A DNA stretch of 10,028 nucleotides from Sideroxydans sp. (GCA_020057805.1 JAGVFD010000220.1:1-10028); one strand, 5' to 3'; numbered from the stretch's first letter, positions 1 to 7,015 are shown. Numbers and translations are program-made. The notes: a model not told the origin generated them from the sequence alone.

Positions 1-230
1 ACATGCGGAACATGCGCGCCGGCCGCTTCAAACAGTTGCGCCACATGCAGAAATGGCTGGCAATCTTCATGTTGCGGCGGGGCGTCCATCACCACTTTTG
101 TCGATCCATCGGCGAAGGTGGCGCGAAAGTAACGCCTAAAACTGGCATCAGCCGAAGCGGGGGCGAGACTGAATGGTTGATTTGGATAGAGGCTGGAAAG
201 CCACTCGGTAAGCTGTTTCTGACGTTGCAT
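1..230 (-). CDS. amgK: N-acetylmuramate/N-acetylglucosamine 1-kinase AmgK, 5' part only
   Basis: This is the N-terminal 76 residues of an aminoglycoside-phosphotransferase-fold sugar kinase; the gene runs off the left edge. The protein starts MQRQKQLTEWL and carries the block SADASFRRYFRA (about residues 27-38) followed by VVMDAPPQHEDC (about 46-57), which I recognise as the N-lobe signature of AmgK proteins. In the family, AmgK phosphorylates MurNAc and GlcNAc at the anomeric position, and MurU then makes the UDP-sugar, recycling peptidoglycan past the fosfomycin-sensitive MurA step. The ATG at 230 is preceded by AAAGG at a suitable distance, and no in-frame start lies further upstream. It diverges from lptD, the arrangement common in beta- and gammaproteobacteria, where murU usually follows amgK (outside this window). 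The catalytic C-lobe is not visible, so kinase activity cannot be judged here. Confidence 0.85.
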   Translation of the reverse strand, partial: MQRQKQLTEWLSSLYPNQPFSLAPASADASFRRYFRATFADGSTKVVMDAPPQHEDCQPFLHVAQLFEAAGAHVPH

Positions 231-259
231 TTGCGTTGCCTTTATGGTGTTTTTGTGAG

Positions 260-268
260 ATTTTAGCA
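260..268 (-). promoter_or_regulatory. Candidate extended -10 promoter for amgK
   Basis: Read on the minus strand, this is TGCTAAAAT, an extended -10 (TGn plus a 5/6 match to TATAAT). It would start transcription about 20-25 bases before the amgK ATG. No convincing -35 is visible. The 60-bp gap between amgK and lptD must serve both genes; on the plus strand I see only weak matches (for example TTGTGA at 253-258) and cannot place an lptD promoter. Confidence 0.35.
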
Positions 269-290
269 CCTTAATTTATTTGCTCACCCC

Positions 291-2507
291 ATGCCTTTCC
301 GTTTGCTGCGTGCCTTCCTTCTCATGCTGTTCATTTCACCCACCTTAAGCGTAGGCGAGGAAAGCGTGTTGCCGCTCAAGTTAGATCGCACCTTTAACAG
401 ACTGCCCACCCCGATTGAGAAAACGGCGGTATTCATTGAGGCCGATCACATTGAAGCCAGCCAAGGTAAGCAATTTACGGCCTCGGGCAATGCGAGTTAT
501 CGAGAGCTCAATCAAGCCGTCAGCGCGGATCAAATGGTCTACGACGATGCGCATCAACAATTTTCCGCGCAAGGTAATGTGGTGATTGAGCAACCCAGCT
601 CCACCGTGCGCGGCACGCAATTCAATCTAAATTTAGATACCAACGTAGGCGACCTGCAACAACCGGTGTTTTACTTTGAAGAAAATCATGCGCGCGGCAG
701 CGCCGAGAAGGTCAACATTGCGGGCACGCAGCATTACGAATTTGAGAATGCCAACTACACCACTTGCCCCATTGAGCAGGATGATTGGATGTTAAAAATG
801 AGTCGACTGAGCATTGATCGCGCCACTCAAGTGGGCATTGCACACCACGCGCGCATTGAATTTTTTGGTGTGCCGCTGCTGTACACCCCGTGGATGGATT
901 TCCCCTTGAATAGCAATCGCCGTTCAGGGGTGCTGGGGCCACTATTCGGCAGCACACATTCCAGCGGCACTGAAATTACTTTGCCGTACTACTTTAATAT
1001 CGCCCCCAATCTGGATGCCACGCTGTCACCGCGCTGGCTACAAAATCGCGGCACGCAGCTAAATAATGAAGTGCGCTATTTGCAGCCCAGCTTTGCAGGT
1101 GAACTACAAGCTGATGTGCTATCCAACGATGCCCTCTCACAGTCTGATCGCATACACCTTGCCCTTAAGCATGGGCAACAATTAGGCCGCGGTTTCAGCG
1201 CCGCGCTCAATCTCAATCGTGTGTCAGATGATAAATACTATCGAGACCTCGCCACCACCGTGGCCGCCACCTCGCAAACCAACTTGTTGCAAGAAGGTGT
1301 GTTGAATTATGCGGGGGGCGGCTGGACTGCCTCGACTCGCGTGCAGCACTATCAAACTTTACAAGATCCATTAGCGCCCGTAATCGCACCTTACTGGCGT
1401 CACCCTCAAGTGAATGCTGCTACGCAGCAAGCGTTGCTGGGTGGCACGTTTGCGTTTAACGGCGAGTTCGTGGATTTCCGCCATCCCACCTTGGTGAATG
1501 GTCGTCGCTTGATGCTCTACCCCTCGGTGAGCTATCCCCTGCTAAACGAATCAGGTTATTTCCTCACGCCGAAAGTAGGGGTGCATCGTACCCAATACGC
1601 GCTCGACAACAACACATCTGGCTATTTGCCCAACAGCATTCGCACCCTGCCTATTTTTAGTTTAGATGGCGGACTCGTCTTTGAGCGTAGCGATTCTTTC
1701 ATTGGCAATGGTTATATGCAGACGCTAGAGCCGCGCCTCTACTACGTGCGCATTCCCTACCAAAACCAAAGTCTGCTGCCTAATTTTGACAGCGCACAAG
1801 CCCCCTTTAGCTTCACCCAGATGTTCACTGAAAATCGCTTCTTGGGAAATGATCGCGTGGGCGATGCCAACATGTTGACCGTTGCACTCACCTCACGCGC
1901 CATTGACGACGACGACGGTGTAGAACGCATCAAAATTGCAGCGGCGGAACGTTTTACTTTTAGTGAGCCCTTGGTCAATTTCGCCACGCCCACTGACCGC
2001 GTCACTCGCTCGGATATTTTGCTCGCCGCTGGCGGGCGTATGACGCGCAATTGGACGCTCGATAGCCTGCTGCAATACAACCCCAATGTGAATGTCACCG
2101 AGTCGTACAACATGGCGGCGAGCTATAAACCCGAAGCGGGCAAGCTGCTTAATTTGGGCTACCGTTACACACGCGGCATTTTGAAACAGGTGGACATTGC
2201 CACTCAATGGCCGATCTCAGGACGTTGGCATACGGTGGGACGCTTCAACTATTCACTCCACGACCAGCGTATTTTGGAGGCGCTAGGTGGGCTTGAGTAT
2301 AATGAGAGCTGCTGGACGCTACGCCTCGTTGCGCAAACCTTTGCCACTGCCGCCAAAGAAACCACGACCGGCGTGTTTGTCCAGTTGGAACTCAACGATT
2401 TAGTGCGCATTGGCTCTGACCCGCTGGCCGCTTTACGCACCAGCATCATTGGCTACACCAAATTAAATGATGTACAGATCGCCCCGCCCAGTCAGGGATT
2501 GCAATAA
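291..2507 (+). CDS. lptD: LPS-assembly protein LptD, outer-membrane translocon
   Basis: LptD forms, with lipoprotein LptE, the outer-membrane gate that places lipopolysaccharide in the outer leaflet. The 738-residue product has a signal peptide (basic MPFRLLRAF, then a hydrophobic core, with cleavage likely near residues 20-22). An OstA/LptA-like periplasmic domain follows at about residues 48-150 (IEADHIEASQGKQFTASGNASY and repeats). The rest is an alternating-strand region typical of the large LptD barrel, starting near TPWMDFPLNSNRRSG. Only two cysteines are present, C159 in NYTTCP and C674 in ESCWTLR. They match the conserved interdomain pair; the second pair known from E. coli is absent. 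ATG 291 is the first start after an in-frame stop (264-266), but it has no clear ribosome binding site. surA follows after 21 bp, so the two are probably co-transcribed, which makes sense because SurA helps fold LptD. Confidence 0.96.
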   Translation: MPFRLLRAFLLMLFISPTLSVGEESVLPLKLDRTFNRLPTPIEKTAVFIEADHIEASQGKQFTASGNASYRELNQAVSADQMVYDDAHQQFSAQGNVVIEQPSSTVRGTQFNLNLDTNVGDLQQPVFYFEENHARGSAEKVNIAGTQHYEFENANYTTCPIEQDDWMLKMSRLSIDRATQVGIAHHARIEFFGVPLLYTPWMDFPLNSNRRSGVLGPLFGSTHSSGTEITLPYYFNIAPNLDATLSPRWLQNRGTQLNNEVRYLQPSFAGELQADVLSNDALSQSDRIHLALKHGQQLGRGFSAALNLNRVSDDKYYRDLATTVAATSQTNLLQEGVLNYAGGGWTASTRVQHYQTLQDPLAPVIAPYWRHPQVNAATQQALLGGTFAFNGEFVDFRHPTLVNGRRLMLYPSVSYPLLNESGYFLTPKVGVHRTQYALDNNTSGYLPNSIRTLPIFSLDGGLVFERSDSFIGNGYMQTLEPRLYYVRIPYQNQSLLPNFDSAQAPFSFTQMFTENRFLGNDRVGDANMLTVALTSRAIDDDDGVERIKIAAAERFTFSEPLVNFATPTDRVTRSDILLAAGGRMTRNWTLDSLLQYNPNVNVTESYNMAASYKPEAGKLLNLGYRYTRGILKQVDIATQWPISGRWHTVGRFNYSLHDQRILEALGGLEYNESCWTLRLVAQTFATAAKETTTGVFVQLELNDLVRIGSDPLAALRTSIIGYTKLNDVQIAPPSQGLQ

Positions 2508-2528
2508 CTCAACTTTAAGAAGTGACAC

Positions 2529-3803
2529 ATGAAAATTATTTCTGCCCTGCTGTTGTCCGTCCTCACTTTTGCGGCCCATGCTGCAACGCCTGTTGCCCTC
2601 GACCGTATACGCGCCGTGGTGAACGACAACATCATCACCCAACAGGAATTAAGTCAAAAGGTAGCAGCAGCAGTCCGACAATTACAAAAACAAGGTACGC
2701 AATTACCCGATGCCTCCGTGCTCGAAAAACAAGTGTTGGAACGCATGATTAGCGATTTGCTGCAAACCCAGTTCGCCAATGAAAACGGGGTGCGCGTGGA
2801 TGATGTGCAGCTCGACAAAGCACTCGCACGCATAGCCCAGCAAAACAAATTAGATGCCGCCACCTTCCGCGCCAAGCTGGAAAATGACGGCATCGACTTC
2901 AATAAATTCCGCGAAGAAATTCGCGCCGAAATCGTCTCGGTGCGCCTGCGTGAACGCGAAGTAGATAGCAAGCTCATTGTCAGCGAAAGCGACATCGAAG
3001 ACTATCTCGCCACACAAGCCAACCAAGGCAACAAGGGTGAAGAACTGCAACTCGCGCACATTTTGATTGTGGTTCCCGAACAAGCCAGCGCGGACAGCAT
3101 TCAAACTTACAAGCGCCGCGCTGAAGAGGCGCTGTCTAAATTAAATGGCGGCGCTTCATTCGCCCAAGTGGCGGCAGGCTACTCGGATGCCAAGGATGCC
3201 TTACAAGGCGGCGTGTTGGGCTGGCGTCCTACCAATCAATTACCCAGTTTATTTTCCGAACCCTTGAGCAAACTCAAAGCGGGCGAATTAACAGGCTTGC
3301 TACGCAGCCCTAGTGGTTTCCACATCATCAAATTGCTGGACCGAAAAACATCCGATACGCCTGTCTTCATCAGCCAAACGCATGCCCGTCACATCCTGAT
3401 TAAAACCAGTGAATTCGTTTCAGAAAATGAAGCCAAAGCACGCTTACAAGAAATTAAAGCGCGCATTGATAAAGGCGCCAATTTTGCTGAAGAAGCTAAA
3501 TTACATTCAGAAGATGGTAGCGCCCCTCAAGGGGGTGATTTAAGTTGGCTATCGCCTGGCGAAACCGTACCTGAATTTGAAAAAGCGATGGATGCCTTAA
3601 AGATCAGTCAAGTGAGCGGATTGGTGCAATCGGGATTCGGCTGGCATCTCATCCAAGTGTTAGAACGCCGCAATACCGACGTGAGCGTAGAACAAAAAAA
3701 ACAACAAGCCCGCAACGCCATCCGCGCTTACAAATCGGATGATGCTTACCAAGATTGGCTACGCCAACTGCGCGACCGCGCCACGCTGGAATACCGAGAA
3801 TGA
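2529..3803 (+). CDS. surA: Periplasmic peptidyl-prolyl isomerase/chaperone SurA
   Basis: SurA escorts unfolded outer-membrane proteins, LptD among them, across the periplasm to the BAM complex. The 424-residue product (E. coli SurA is 428) begins with a signal peptide, MKIISALLLSVLTFAAHA, with cleavage near residue 18. The SurA N-terminal chaperone domain follows from about residue 22 (VALDRIRAVVNDNIITQQEL) to 165. Two parvulin domains come next: the first at about 171-270 (LAHILIVV to GFHIIKLLDRK), the second at about 284-382 (HARHILIKT to GFGWHLIQVLERR). A short C-terminal helix closes the chaperone core. Both parvulin units keep the paired-histidine framework (H285 and H288 in the second). 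The ATG has an AAGAAG ribosome binding site at about 8 bases. It lies 21 bp after lptD; pdxA begins 72 bp later, past two hairpins. Confidence 0.96.
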   Translation: MKIISALLLSVLTFAAHAATPVALDRIRAVVNDNIITQQELSQKVAAAVRQLQKQGTQLPDASVLEKQVLERMISDLLQTQFANENGVRVDDVQLDKALARIAQQNKLDAATFRAKLENDGIDFNKFREEIRAEIVSVRLREREVDSKLIVSESDIEDYLATQANQGNKGEELQLAHILIVVPEQASADSIQTYKRRAEEALSKLNGGASFAQVAAGYSDAKDALQGGVLGWRPTNQLPSLFSEPLSKLKAGELTGLLRSPSGFHIIKLLDRKTSDTPVFISQTHARHILIKTSEFVSENEAKARLQEIKARIDKGANFAEEAKLHSEDGSAPQGGDLSWLSPGETVPEFEKAMDALKISQVSGLVQSGFGWHLIQVLERRNTDVSVEQKKQQARNAIRAYKSDDAYQDWLRQLRDRATLEYRE

Positions 3804-3816
3804 AGGTAAGACTCGC

Positions 3817-3836
3817 GAAGCAATTGCCATTGCTTC
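3817..3836. repeat. Perfect hairpin after surA (8-bp stem, 4-base loop)
   Basis: GAAGCAAT pairs exactly with ATTGCTTC around the loop TGCC. It starts 13 bases after the surA stop codon. No run of T follows, so it does not look like an intrinsic terminator. A role in protecting the surA 3' end, or in partly separating lptD-surA from pdxA expression, is inference. It abuts the GC-rich palindrome that follows and shares one base with it. Confidence 0.6.
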
Positions 3837-3870
3837 CTCTCCCGCTTGCGGGAGAGGATTGAGGAGAGGG
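3836..3870. repeat. REP-like GC-rich palindrome with purine-rich tail
   Basis: CCTCTCCCGC and GCGGGAGAGG form a perfect inverted repeat separated by TT, followed by a purine-rich tail, ATTGAGGAGAGGG. This resembles the short intergenic repeats of the CTCTCCCGCTTGCGGGAGAG type seen in many proteobacterial genomes. A degenerate relative lies at 8487-8508 in this window. The tail could also pair with the left arm (CCTCTCC at 3836-3842 with GGAGAGG at 3863-3869), giving two exclusive folds, one leaving the tail free and one burying it. Confidence 0.65.
3861..3870 (+). promoter_or_regulatory. pdxA ribosome binding site inside the repeat tail
   Basis: GAGGAGAGGG ends five bases before the GTG start of pdxA and is the only Shine-Dalgarno match near it. 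It decides the GTG start at 3876. It belongs to the tail of the REP-like element, so the repeat appears to supply the translation signal of an otherwise ordinary biosynthetic gene. Confidence 0.65.
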
Positions 3871-3875
3871 CGTAA

Positions 3876-4850
3876 GTGAATCTTCCGCTCGTCATCACCT
3901 CAGGTGAACCTTCGGGCATCGGCCCCGACCTGTGCTTACAACTCGTGGAACATGCCTATCCACTGGTTGTTATCGCTGATAAATTGCTGCTGCAACAACG
4001 CGCCGCACAGCTGCAACTAGATGTCGCTCTGCACGACTACAACCCGAACGCGCCGCATGCCGCAGGTAAATTAAGCGTGCTGCATGTTCCTGTAGCTCAG
4101 CCTGTTATCGCTGGAAAACTCGACGCCCGTAATGCGCCCTATGTTTTAGAAACTTTGAATCGCGCGCTGCAAGGGTGTGTGTCTGGCGAGTTTGCCGGCA
4201 TGGTCACCGCCCCCGTGCACAAGGGCATCATCAACGATGCGGGCATCCCTTTCACCGGGCATACCGAATATCTGGCCGAGCAAACTAATACACCGCTGGT
4301 GGTAATGATGTTGGCGGGCGGCGGCATGCGCGTGGCGCTGGCCACCACGCATTTACCCTTGCGCGAGGTGGCGGATGCCATCACACAACCTCTACTAGAA
4401 AACATCTTGCGCATCTTACGGCGCGATTTACAAACCCGCTTTGGCATCGCCCATCCGCGTATTTTAGTAGCAGGCCTCAACCCCCATGCGGGTGAAGGCG
4501 GGCATCTCGGACACGAAGAAATTGACGTGATGATTCCCGTGTTGAACAAGTTGCGCGCCGCAGGATTCAATGTAAGTCAGCCTTTACCTGCGGATACTTT
4601 ATTCGCCGCGCATCGTTTGCGTGAGTGTGATGCAGTGCTGGTGATGTACCACGACCAAGGCTTGCCGGTGCTCAAGCATGCCAGCTTCGGTGAAGGCGTG
4701 AACATCACCTTAGGCCTGCCTATCATCCGCACTTCGGTCGATCACGGTACAGCGTTGGAATTAGCAGGCACAGGCAAAGCTAATGTCGGCAGCTTGTTGG
4801 AAGCGATTAAGGTTGCAGTTGAAATGCATCGCAACCAATCTAATTGCTGA
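3876..4850 (+). CDS. pdxA: 4-hydroxythreonine-4-phosphate dehydrogenase PdxA
   Basis: PdxA oxidises 4-phosphohydroxy-L-threonine with NAD; the product decarboxylates to 3-amino-1-hydroxyacetone phosphate, which PdxJ uses to build pyridoxine phosphate (vitamin B6). The 324-residue product (E. coli 329) begins with [13 protein letters not shown] near the N terminus. It carries [22 protein letters not shown], with the substrate-contact pair H129-T130. Three histidines match the E. coli metal ligands H166, H211 and H266: H159 (ATTHLPL), H204 (LNPHAGEGG) and H259 ([11 protein letters not shown]). The C-terminal block [23 protein letters not shown] is intact. The start is GTG, chosen because GAGGAGAGGG sits five bases upstream. 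The gene follows surA as in the usual lptD-surA-pdxA-rsmA order, but two hairpins lie between them and a toxin-antitoxin pair follows. Confidence 0.96.
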   Translation: MNLPLVITSGEPSGIGPDLCLQLVEHAYPLVVIADKLLLQQRAAQLQLDVALHDYNPNAPHAAGKLSVLHVPVAQPVIAGKLDARNAPYVLETLNRALQGCVSGEFAGMVTAPVHKGIINDAGIPFTGHTEYLAEQTNTPLVVMMLAGGGMRVALATTHLPLREVADAITQPLLENILRILRRDLQTRFGIAHPRILVAGLNPHAGEGGHLGHEEIDVMIPVLNKLRAAGFNVSQPLPADTLFAAHRLRECDAVLVMYHDQGLPVLKHASFGEGVNITLGLPIIRTSVDHGTALELAGTGKANVGSLLEAIKVAVEMHRNQSNC

Positions 4851-4872
4851 TGTTTAGACCGACGTTTATACT
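4844..4872 (+). promoter_or_regulatory. Candidate promoter of the DUF433/DUF5615 module
   Basis: TTGCTG (4844-4849) and TATACT (4867-4872) are separated by exactly 17 bases, a good sigma-70-type arrangement. The -35 lies inside the last codons of pdxA. Two near-identical direct octamers, GTTTAGAC (4852-4859) and GTTTATAC (4864-4871), start 12 bases apart and cover the spacer and the -10, so they are candidate operator half-sites for antitoxin autoregulation (inference). Confidence 0.5.
4850..4863. repeat. Left copy of direct repeat flanking the DUF433/DUF5615 module
   Basis: ATGTTTAGACCGAC begins at the last base of pdxA. A close copy, ATGTTTAGTTCCGAC, lies at 5495-5509, just past the toxin gene. 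The first eight and last five bases are identical, with one extra base between. The copies are 645 bp apart and bracket exactly the two genes. It could be an insertion scar or a repeated protein-binding site. Confidence 0.45.
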
Positions 4873-4901
4873 CGCCCCACCCCAATATCGCGGAGTCTGA
4901 A

Positions 4902-5126
4902 ATGACCACACCACTCAATAGAATTACGATAAATCCTGCCGTGAGAAGCGGGAAGCCTATTGTCGCGGGTACGCGCATCACGGTGTCTGATGTTTTAGGT
5001 TACTTGGCCAGCGGCATGACCGAGGCTGAAATAATGGCTGACTTTCCAGATTTATCACATGAGGACATCTTGGCCACCTTAGCCTTTGCTGCACAGCGAG
5101 AGCAGCGACTTTTCTCGGCAGTATGA
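4902..5126 (+). CDS. DUF433 family antitoxin
   Basis: This 74-residue protein fits the DUF433 family: a short N-terminal strand ITINPAVRSGKPIVAGTRI (the GKP at residues 17-19 and GTR at 23-25 are family hallmarks), then a helical part, VSDVLGYLASGMTEAEIMADFPDLSHEDILATLAFAAQRE. The whole protein matches the family length. DUF433 proteins commonly sit directly upstream of PIN-like DUF5615 proteins, and the pair is treated as a VapBC-like toxin-antitoxin module; the helical segment probably binds DNA and the toxin. GGAG at 4892-4895 gives a proper ribosome binding site. Its stop overlaps the toxin start (ATGA), as expected for tight translational coupling. Antitoxin function is inferred from family and context only. 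Confidence 0.82.
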   Translation: MTTPLNRITINPAVRSGKPIVAGTRITVSDVLGYLASGMTEAEIMADFPDLSHEDILATLAFAAQREQRLFSAV

Positions 5127-5467
5127 AGCTGCTGTTCGATGAAAACCTATCGTTTAGATTAGTACAGGCGCTGAATGATATTTATCCTGACTCAACCCAT
5201 ATCAGGCAAGTTGGGCTGTTAGGCGCAGATGATTTACAAATTTGGAACTTCGCTGCCAAACATGGGTTTTTGCTTGTTTCCAAAGATACCGATTTTTATG
5301 AAAGAAGCCTCGTATTTGGCGCCCCTCCCAAGATAGTTTGGCTACGAACTGGCAATATCTCTGTTCAAGAAACCATCACCCTGCTGCGCACTCAATATAT
5401 TGTCATTCGCCATTTTTCCGAAGATACCATCGCCAGCTTCATTGCCCTCAAAATGGGTTCCGCATAA
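5123..5467 (+). CDS. DUF5615 PIN-like toxin, putative ribonuclease
   Basis: This 114-residue protein has the DUF5615 (Mut7-C/PIN-like) layout: LLFDENLS at the N terminus with D6, E7 and N8, then H26 and GADDLQIW with D36 and D37, then LLVSKDTDFYE with D55 and D57, then the PPKIVWLRTGN block. The acidic residues form the expected metal-binding cluster of a PIN-type nuclease and none looks lost, so the toxin appears intact. It overlaps the antitoxin gene by four bases. A 60-base sample (5161-5220) has 27 G+C, against 37 of 60 in rsmA (5641-5700), in line with a foreign origin but weak evidence alone. The RNA target is unknown. The module sits between pdxA and rsmA, which are normally adjacent. 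Confidence 0.82.
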   Translation: MKLLFDENLSFRLVQALNDIYPDSTHIRQVGLLGADDLQIWNFAAKHGFLLVSKDTDFYERSLVFGAPPKIVWLRTGNISVQETITLLRTQYIVIRHFSEDTIASFIALKMGSA

Positions 5468-5470
5468 AAA

Positions 5471-5566
5471 ATGAGCGCACATAAAGCAAAAAAAATGTTT
5501 AGTTCCGACATCACGCGCTACGCGCATGAGTCTTCTCTGAAATGTTTTTTGGAAAAATTAAAATGA
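5471..5566 (+). CDS. Possible 31-residue leader ORF overlapping the rsmA start
   Basis: A 31-codon frame, starting [10 protein letters not shown], opens three bases after the toxin stop. It ends in a TGA that overlaps the rsmA ATG (ATGA), the layout of a translationally coupled upstream ORF. No Shine-Dalgarno is seen before its ATG; a second in-frame ATG is at 5495. Its residues HKAKKMF resemble the first residues of RsmA (HKAKKHF), and the five HKAKK codons differ from those in rsmA only at third positions. It could be a partial duplication of the rsmA 5' end, a leader that couples rsmA translation to the upstream transcript, or chance in an A-rich stretch. I recognise no family. Confidence 0.22.
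   Translation: MSAHKAKKMFSSDITRYAHESSLKCFLEKLK
5495..5509. repeat. Right copy of direct repeat flanking the DUF433/DUF5615 module
   Basis: ATGTTTAGTTCCGAC is the partner of the repeat at 4850-4863. It lies between the toxin stop and the rsmA start, inside the small ORF at 5471. Confidence 0.45.
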
Positions 5567-6333
5567 ATCACAAAGCCAAAAAGCATTTTGGCCAAAATTT
5601 CTTGGTCGATCAAAACATCATCGCCGACATCGTGCGCTGCATCCGCCCCGAGGCGAATGACAACATGGTGGAAATTGGCCCAGGGCTGGGCGCACTCACA
5701 CGCCCGCTATTGAAGCAACTCAACAAGCTACACGTCATCGAGATTGACCGCGACATCATCGCGCGTTTGAAAACTGATTACCCACAAGACAAGATCGTCA
5801 TTCACGAAGGCGATGCGCTGCAATTCGATATCGCCTCGTTAGACGCGCCGCTACGCATTGTCGGTAACCTGCCCTATAACATTTCGTCGCCGCTGCTATT
5901 TCACTTTGCCAACTACGCCGCACGCATCACCGACATGCACTTCATGTTGCAAAACGAAGTGGTAGAACGCATGGTGGCCGAGCCTTCCAACCCCGCTTTC
6001 GGACGCCTCTCCGTGATGCTGCAATACCGTTTCTATATGGAGAAGTTGCTGGACGTGCCGCCGGAGTCCTTCCGCCCCGCACCCAAGGTCGATTCCGCCA
6101 TCGTGCGCATGATTCCCATGCCCGCCGACAAAATTATCGTGAAGAACGAATTGCTGTTCGCGCAGATCGTCGGCACTGCTTTCGGCCAACGCCGCAAGAC
6201 ACTGCGCAACACACTCAAGAGTTTTTTGAACGAGGATGAATTTGCGCAACTCGGCATCGACTGGCAGCTACGTGCGGAGAATTTGGGCGTAGCTGAATTC
6301 ACGCACATCACCAACCATTGCGATAGCAAGTAG
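5563..6333 (+). CDS. rsmA: 16S rRNA dimethyladenosine transferase RsmA (KsgA)
   Basis: RsmA uses S-adenosylmethionine to dimethylate the two adjacent adenines in the helix 45 loop of 16S rRNA, a late check on small-subunit assembly; its loss gives kasugamycin resistance. Residues from the ATG at 5563 (256 in all) show [14 protein letters not shown] at the N terminus, the SAM motif [11 protein letters not shown] (about 36-46), the acidic ribose-binding segment [16 protein letters not shown], and the catalytic [11 protein letters not shown] (N102 to Y105 and beyond). The C-terminal [15 protein letters not shown] and GQRRKTLRN follow. The frame stays open to an ATG at 5542, but GGA at 5551-5553 serves 5563, and family members start right before this HKA motif. 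It is the last gene of the lptD-type run, displaced here by the toxin-antitoxin insert. No strong promoter of its own is visible. Confidence 0.95.
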   Translation: MNHKAKKHFGQNFLVDQNIIADIVRCIRPEANDNMVEIGPGLGALTRPLLKQLNKLHVIEIDRDIIARLKTDYPQDKIVIHEGDALQFDIASLDAPLRIVGNLPYNISSPLLFHFANYAARITDMHFMLQNEVVERMVAEPSNPAFGRLSVMLQYRFYMEKLLDVPPESFRPAPKVDSAIVRMIPMPADKIIVKNELLFAQIVGTAFGQRRKTLRNTLKSFLNEDEFAQLGIDWQLRAENLGVAEFTHITNHCDSK

Positions 6334-6341
6334 CTCTCACC

Positions 6342-6947
6342 CTACTCCATCGGATGCCGAATGATGGTCTTCCATTTCTCCGGCGCGGCACGGCGTATAT
6401 CGCTGAGATAAATCTCGTGGTGTTTACCACGGCGCGCAGATTTTTCATCAATGAATTGATGCAGTCTTTCTATGGTCGGCCCTTCAGTTGAGAAAGGGCC
6501 AATATGCAACACTTGCGCACAGCGACCTTCTTCAAACCATTCAAGCCGCATCTTGCCTAATGCCGGCAAATCCTTTGCTCGTGCGTCCTTCATTGCGATT
6601 GCAATCACTTCATCCGCCACGAAACCAGGCTGCATGATCATCATCGTCCACTTCCAATCTGCCTTATCGTCGGTTGTGAAGGCAGACATGTCATCCGCCC
6701 ACCACAGCCCTTCCAACGGCATCACGCCATAGTCGATTGCCTGCGCACTTTTCTTGACCATGAATTTCACCGCATAGGAAACGGCGAACAATGCTTCGAC
6801 GGCATGGGCATATTCAAGCGAGGTGTTTGGGTCGCCCTTACCATCGATCATCAGGTATTTCATCGGCGGCACATCCACTGGAGCTAATGCTTTGGCAGAA
6901 GCTTGGTAAAGCTGTTTCAGCTCTTTCTTCAAGTCGATCTTATTCAT
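6342..6947 (-). CDS. GyrI-like small-molecule-binding domain protein
   Basis: This 201-residue protein belongs to the stand-alone GyrI-like (SOUL-fold) family. It has the conserved start KIDLKKELKQLY, then MKYLMIDGKGDPNTS, MPLEGLWWADD (about 76-86), WKWTMMIMQP (about 98-107), AQVLHIGPFSTEGPTIERLH, and the C-terminal GKHHEIYLSDIRRAAPEKWKTIIR. The fold binds hydrophobic or cationic small molecules, and some members of the superfamily are reported to hydrolyse cyclopropane-containing genotoxins. Which applies here cannot be told. The frame extends five codons upstream to a TTG, but the family begins at MNKIDL, so ATG 6947 is preferred. It is the last gene of a three-gene minus-strand cassette. 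It converges on rsmA with only 8 bases between the stop codons and no terminator. Confidence 0.85.
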   Translation of the reverse strand: MNKIDLKKELKQLYQASAKALAPVDVPPMKYLMIDGKGDPNTSLEYAHAVEALFAVSYAVKFMVKKSAQAIDYGVMPLEGLWWADDMSAFTTDDKADWKWTMMIMQPGFVADEVIAIAMKDARAKDLPALGKMRLEWFEEGRCAQVLHIGPFSTEGPTIERLHQFIDEKSARRGKHHEIYLSDIRRAAPEKWKTIIRHPME

Positions 6948-7015
6948 TAGGAATTCTTTCAATCAAGGGCAAATATCTGTCTGCAACTCAATTAGTGGTG
7001 AGGTGGCGTTTCGCA

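Noticed and set aside
3..266. An 87-codon plus-strand open frame at the left edge
   Set aside because: It lies opposite the clear amgK coding sequence, and its translation resembles no family; it is a shadow frame.
5510..5528. GC-rich possible hairpin (CACGCG...GCGC) before rsmA
   Set aside because: Only about four consecutive pairs form; not distinguishable from chance.
5542..5562. Seven-codon upstream extension of rsmA (ATG at 5542)
   Set aside because: No ribosome binding site precedes it, while GGA at 5551-5553 serves ATG 5563 and RsmA proteins begin at the HKAKK motif.
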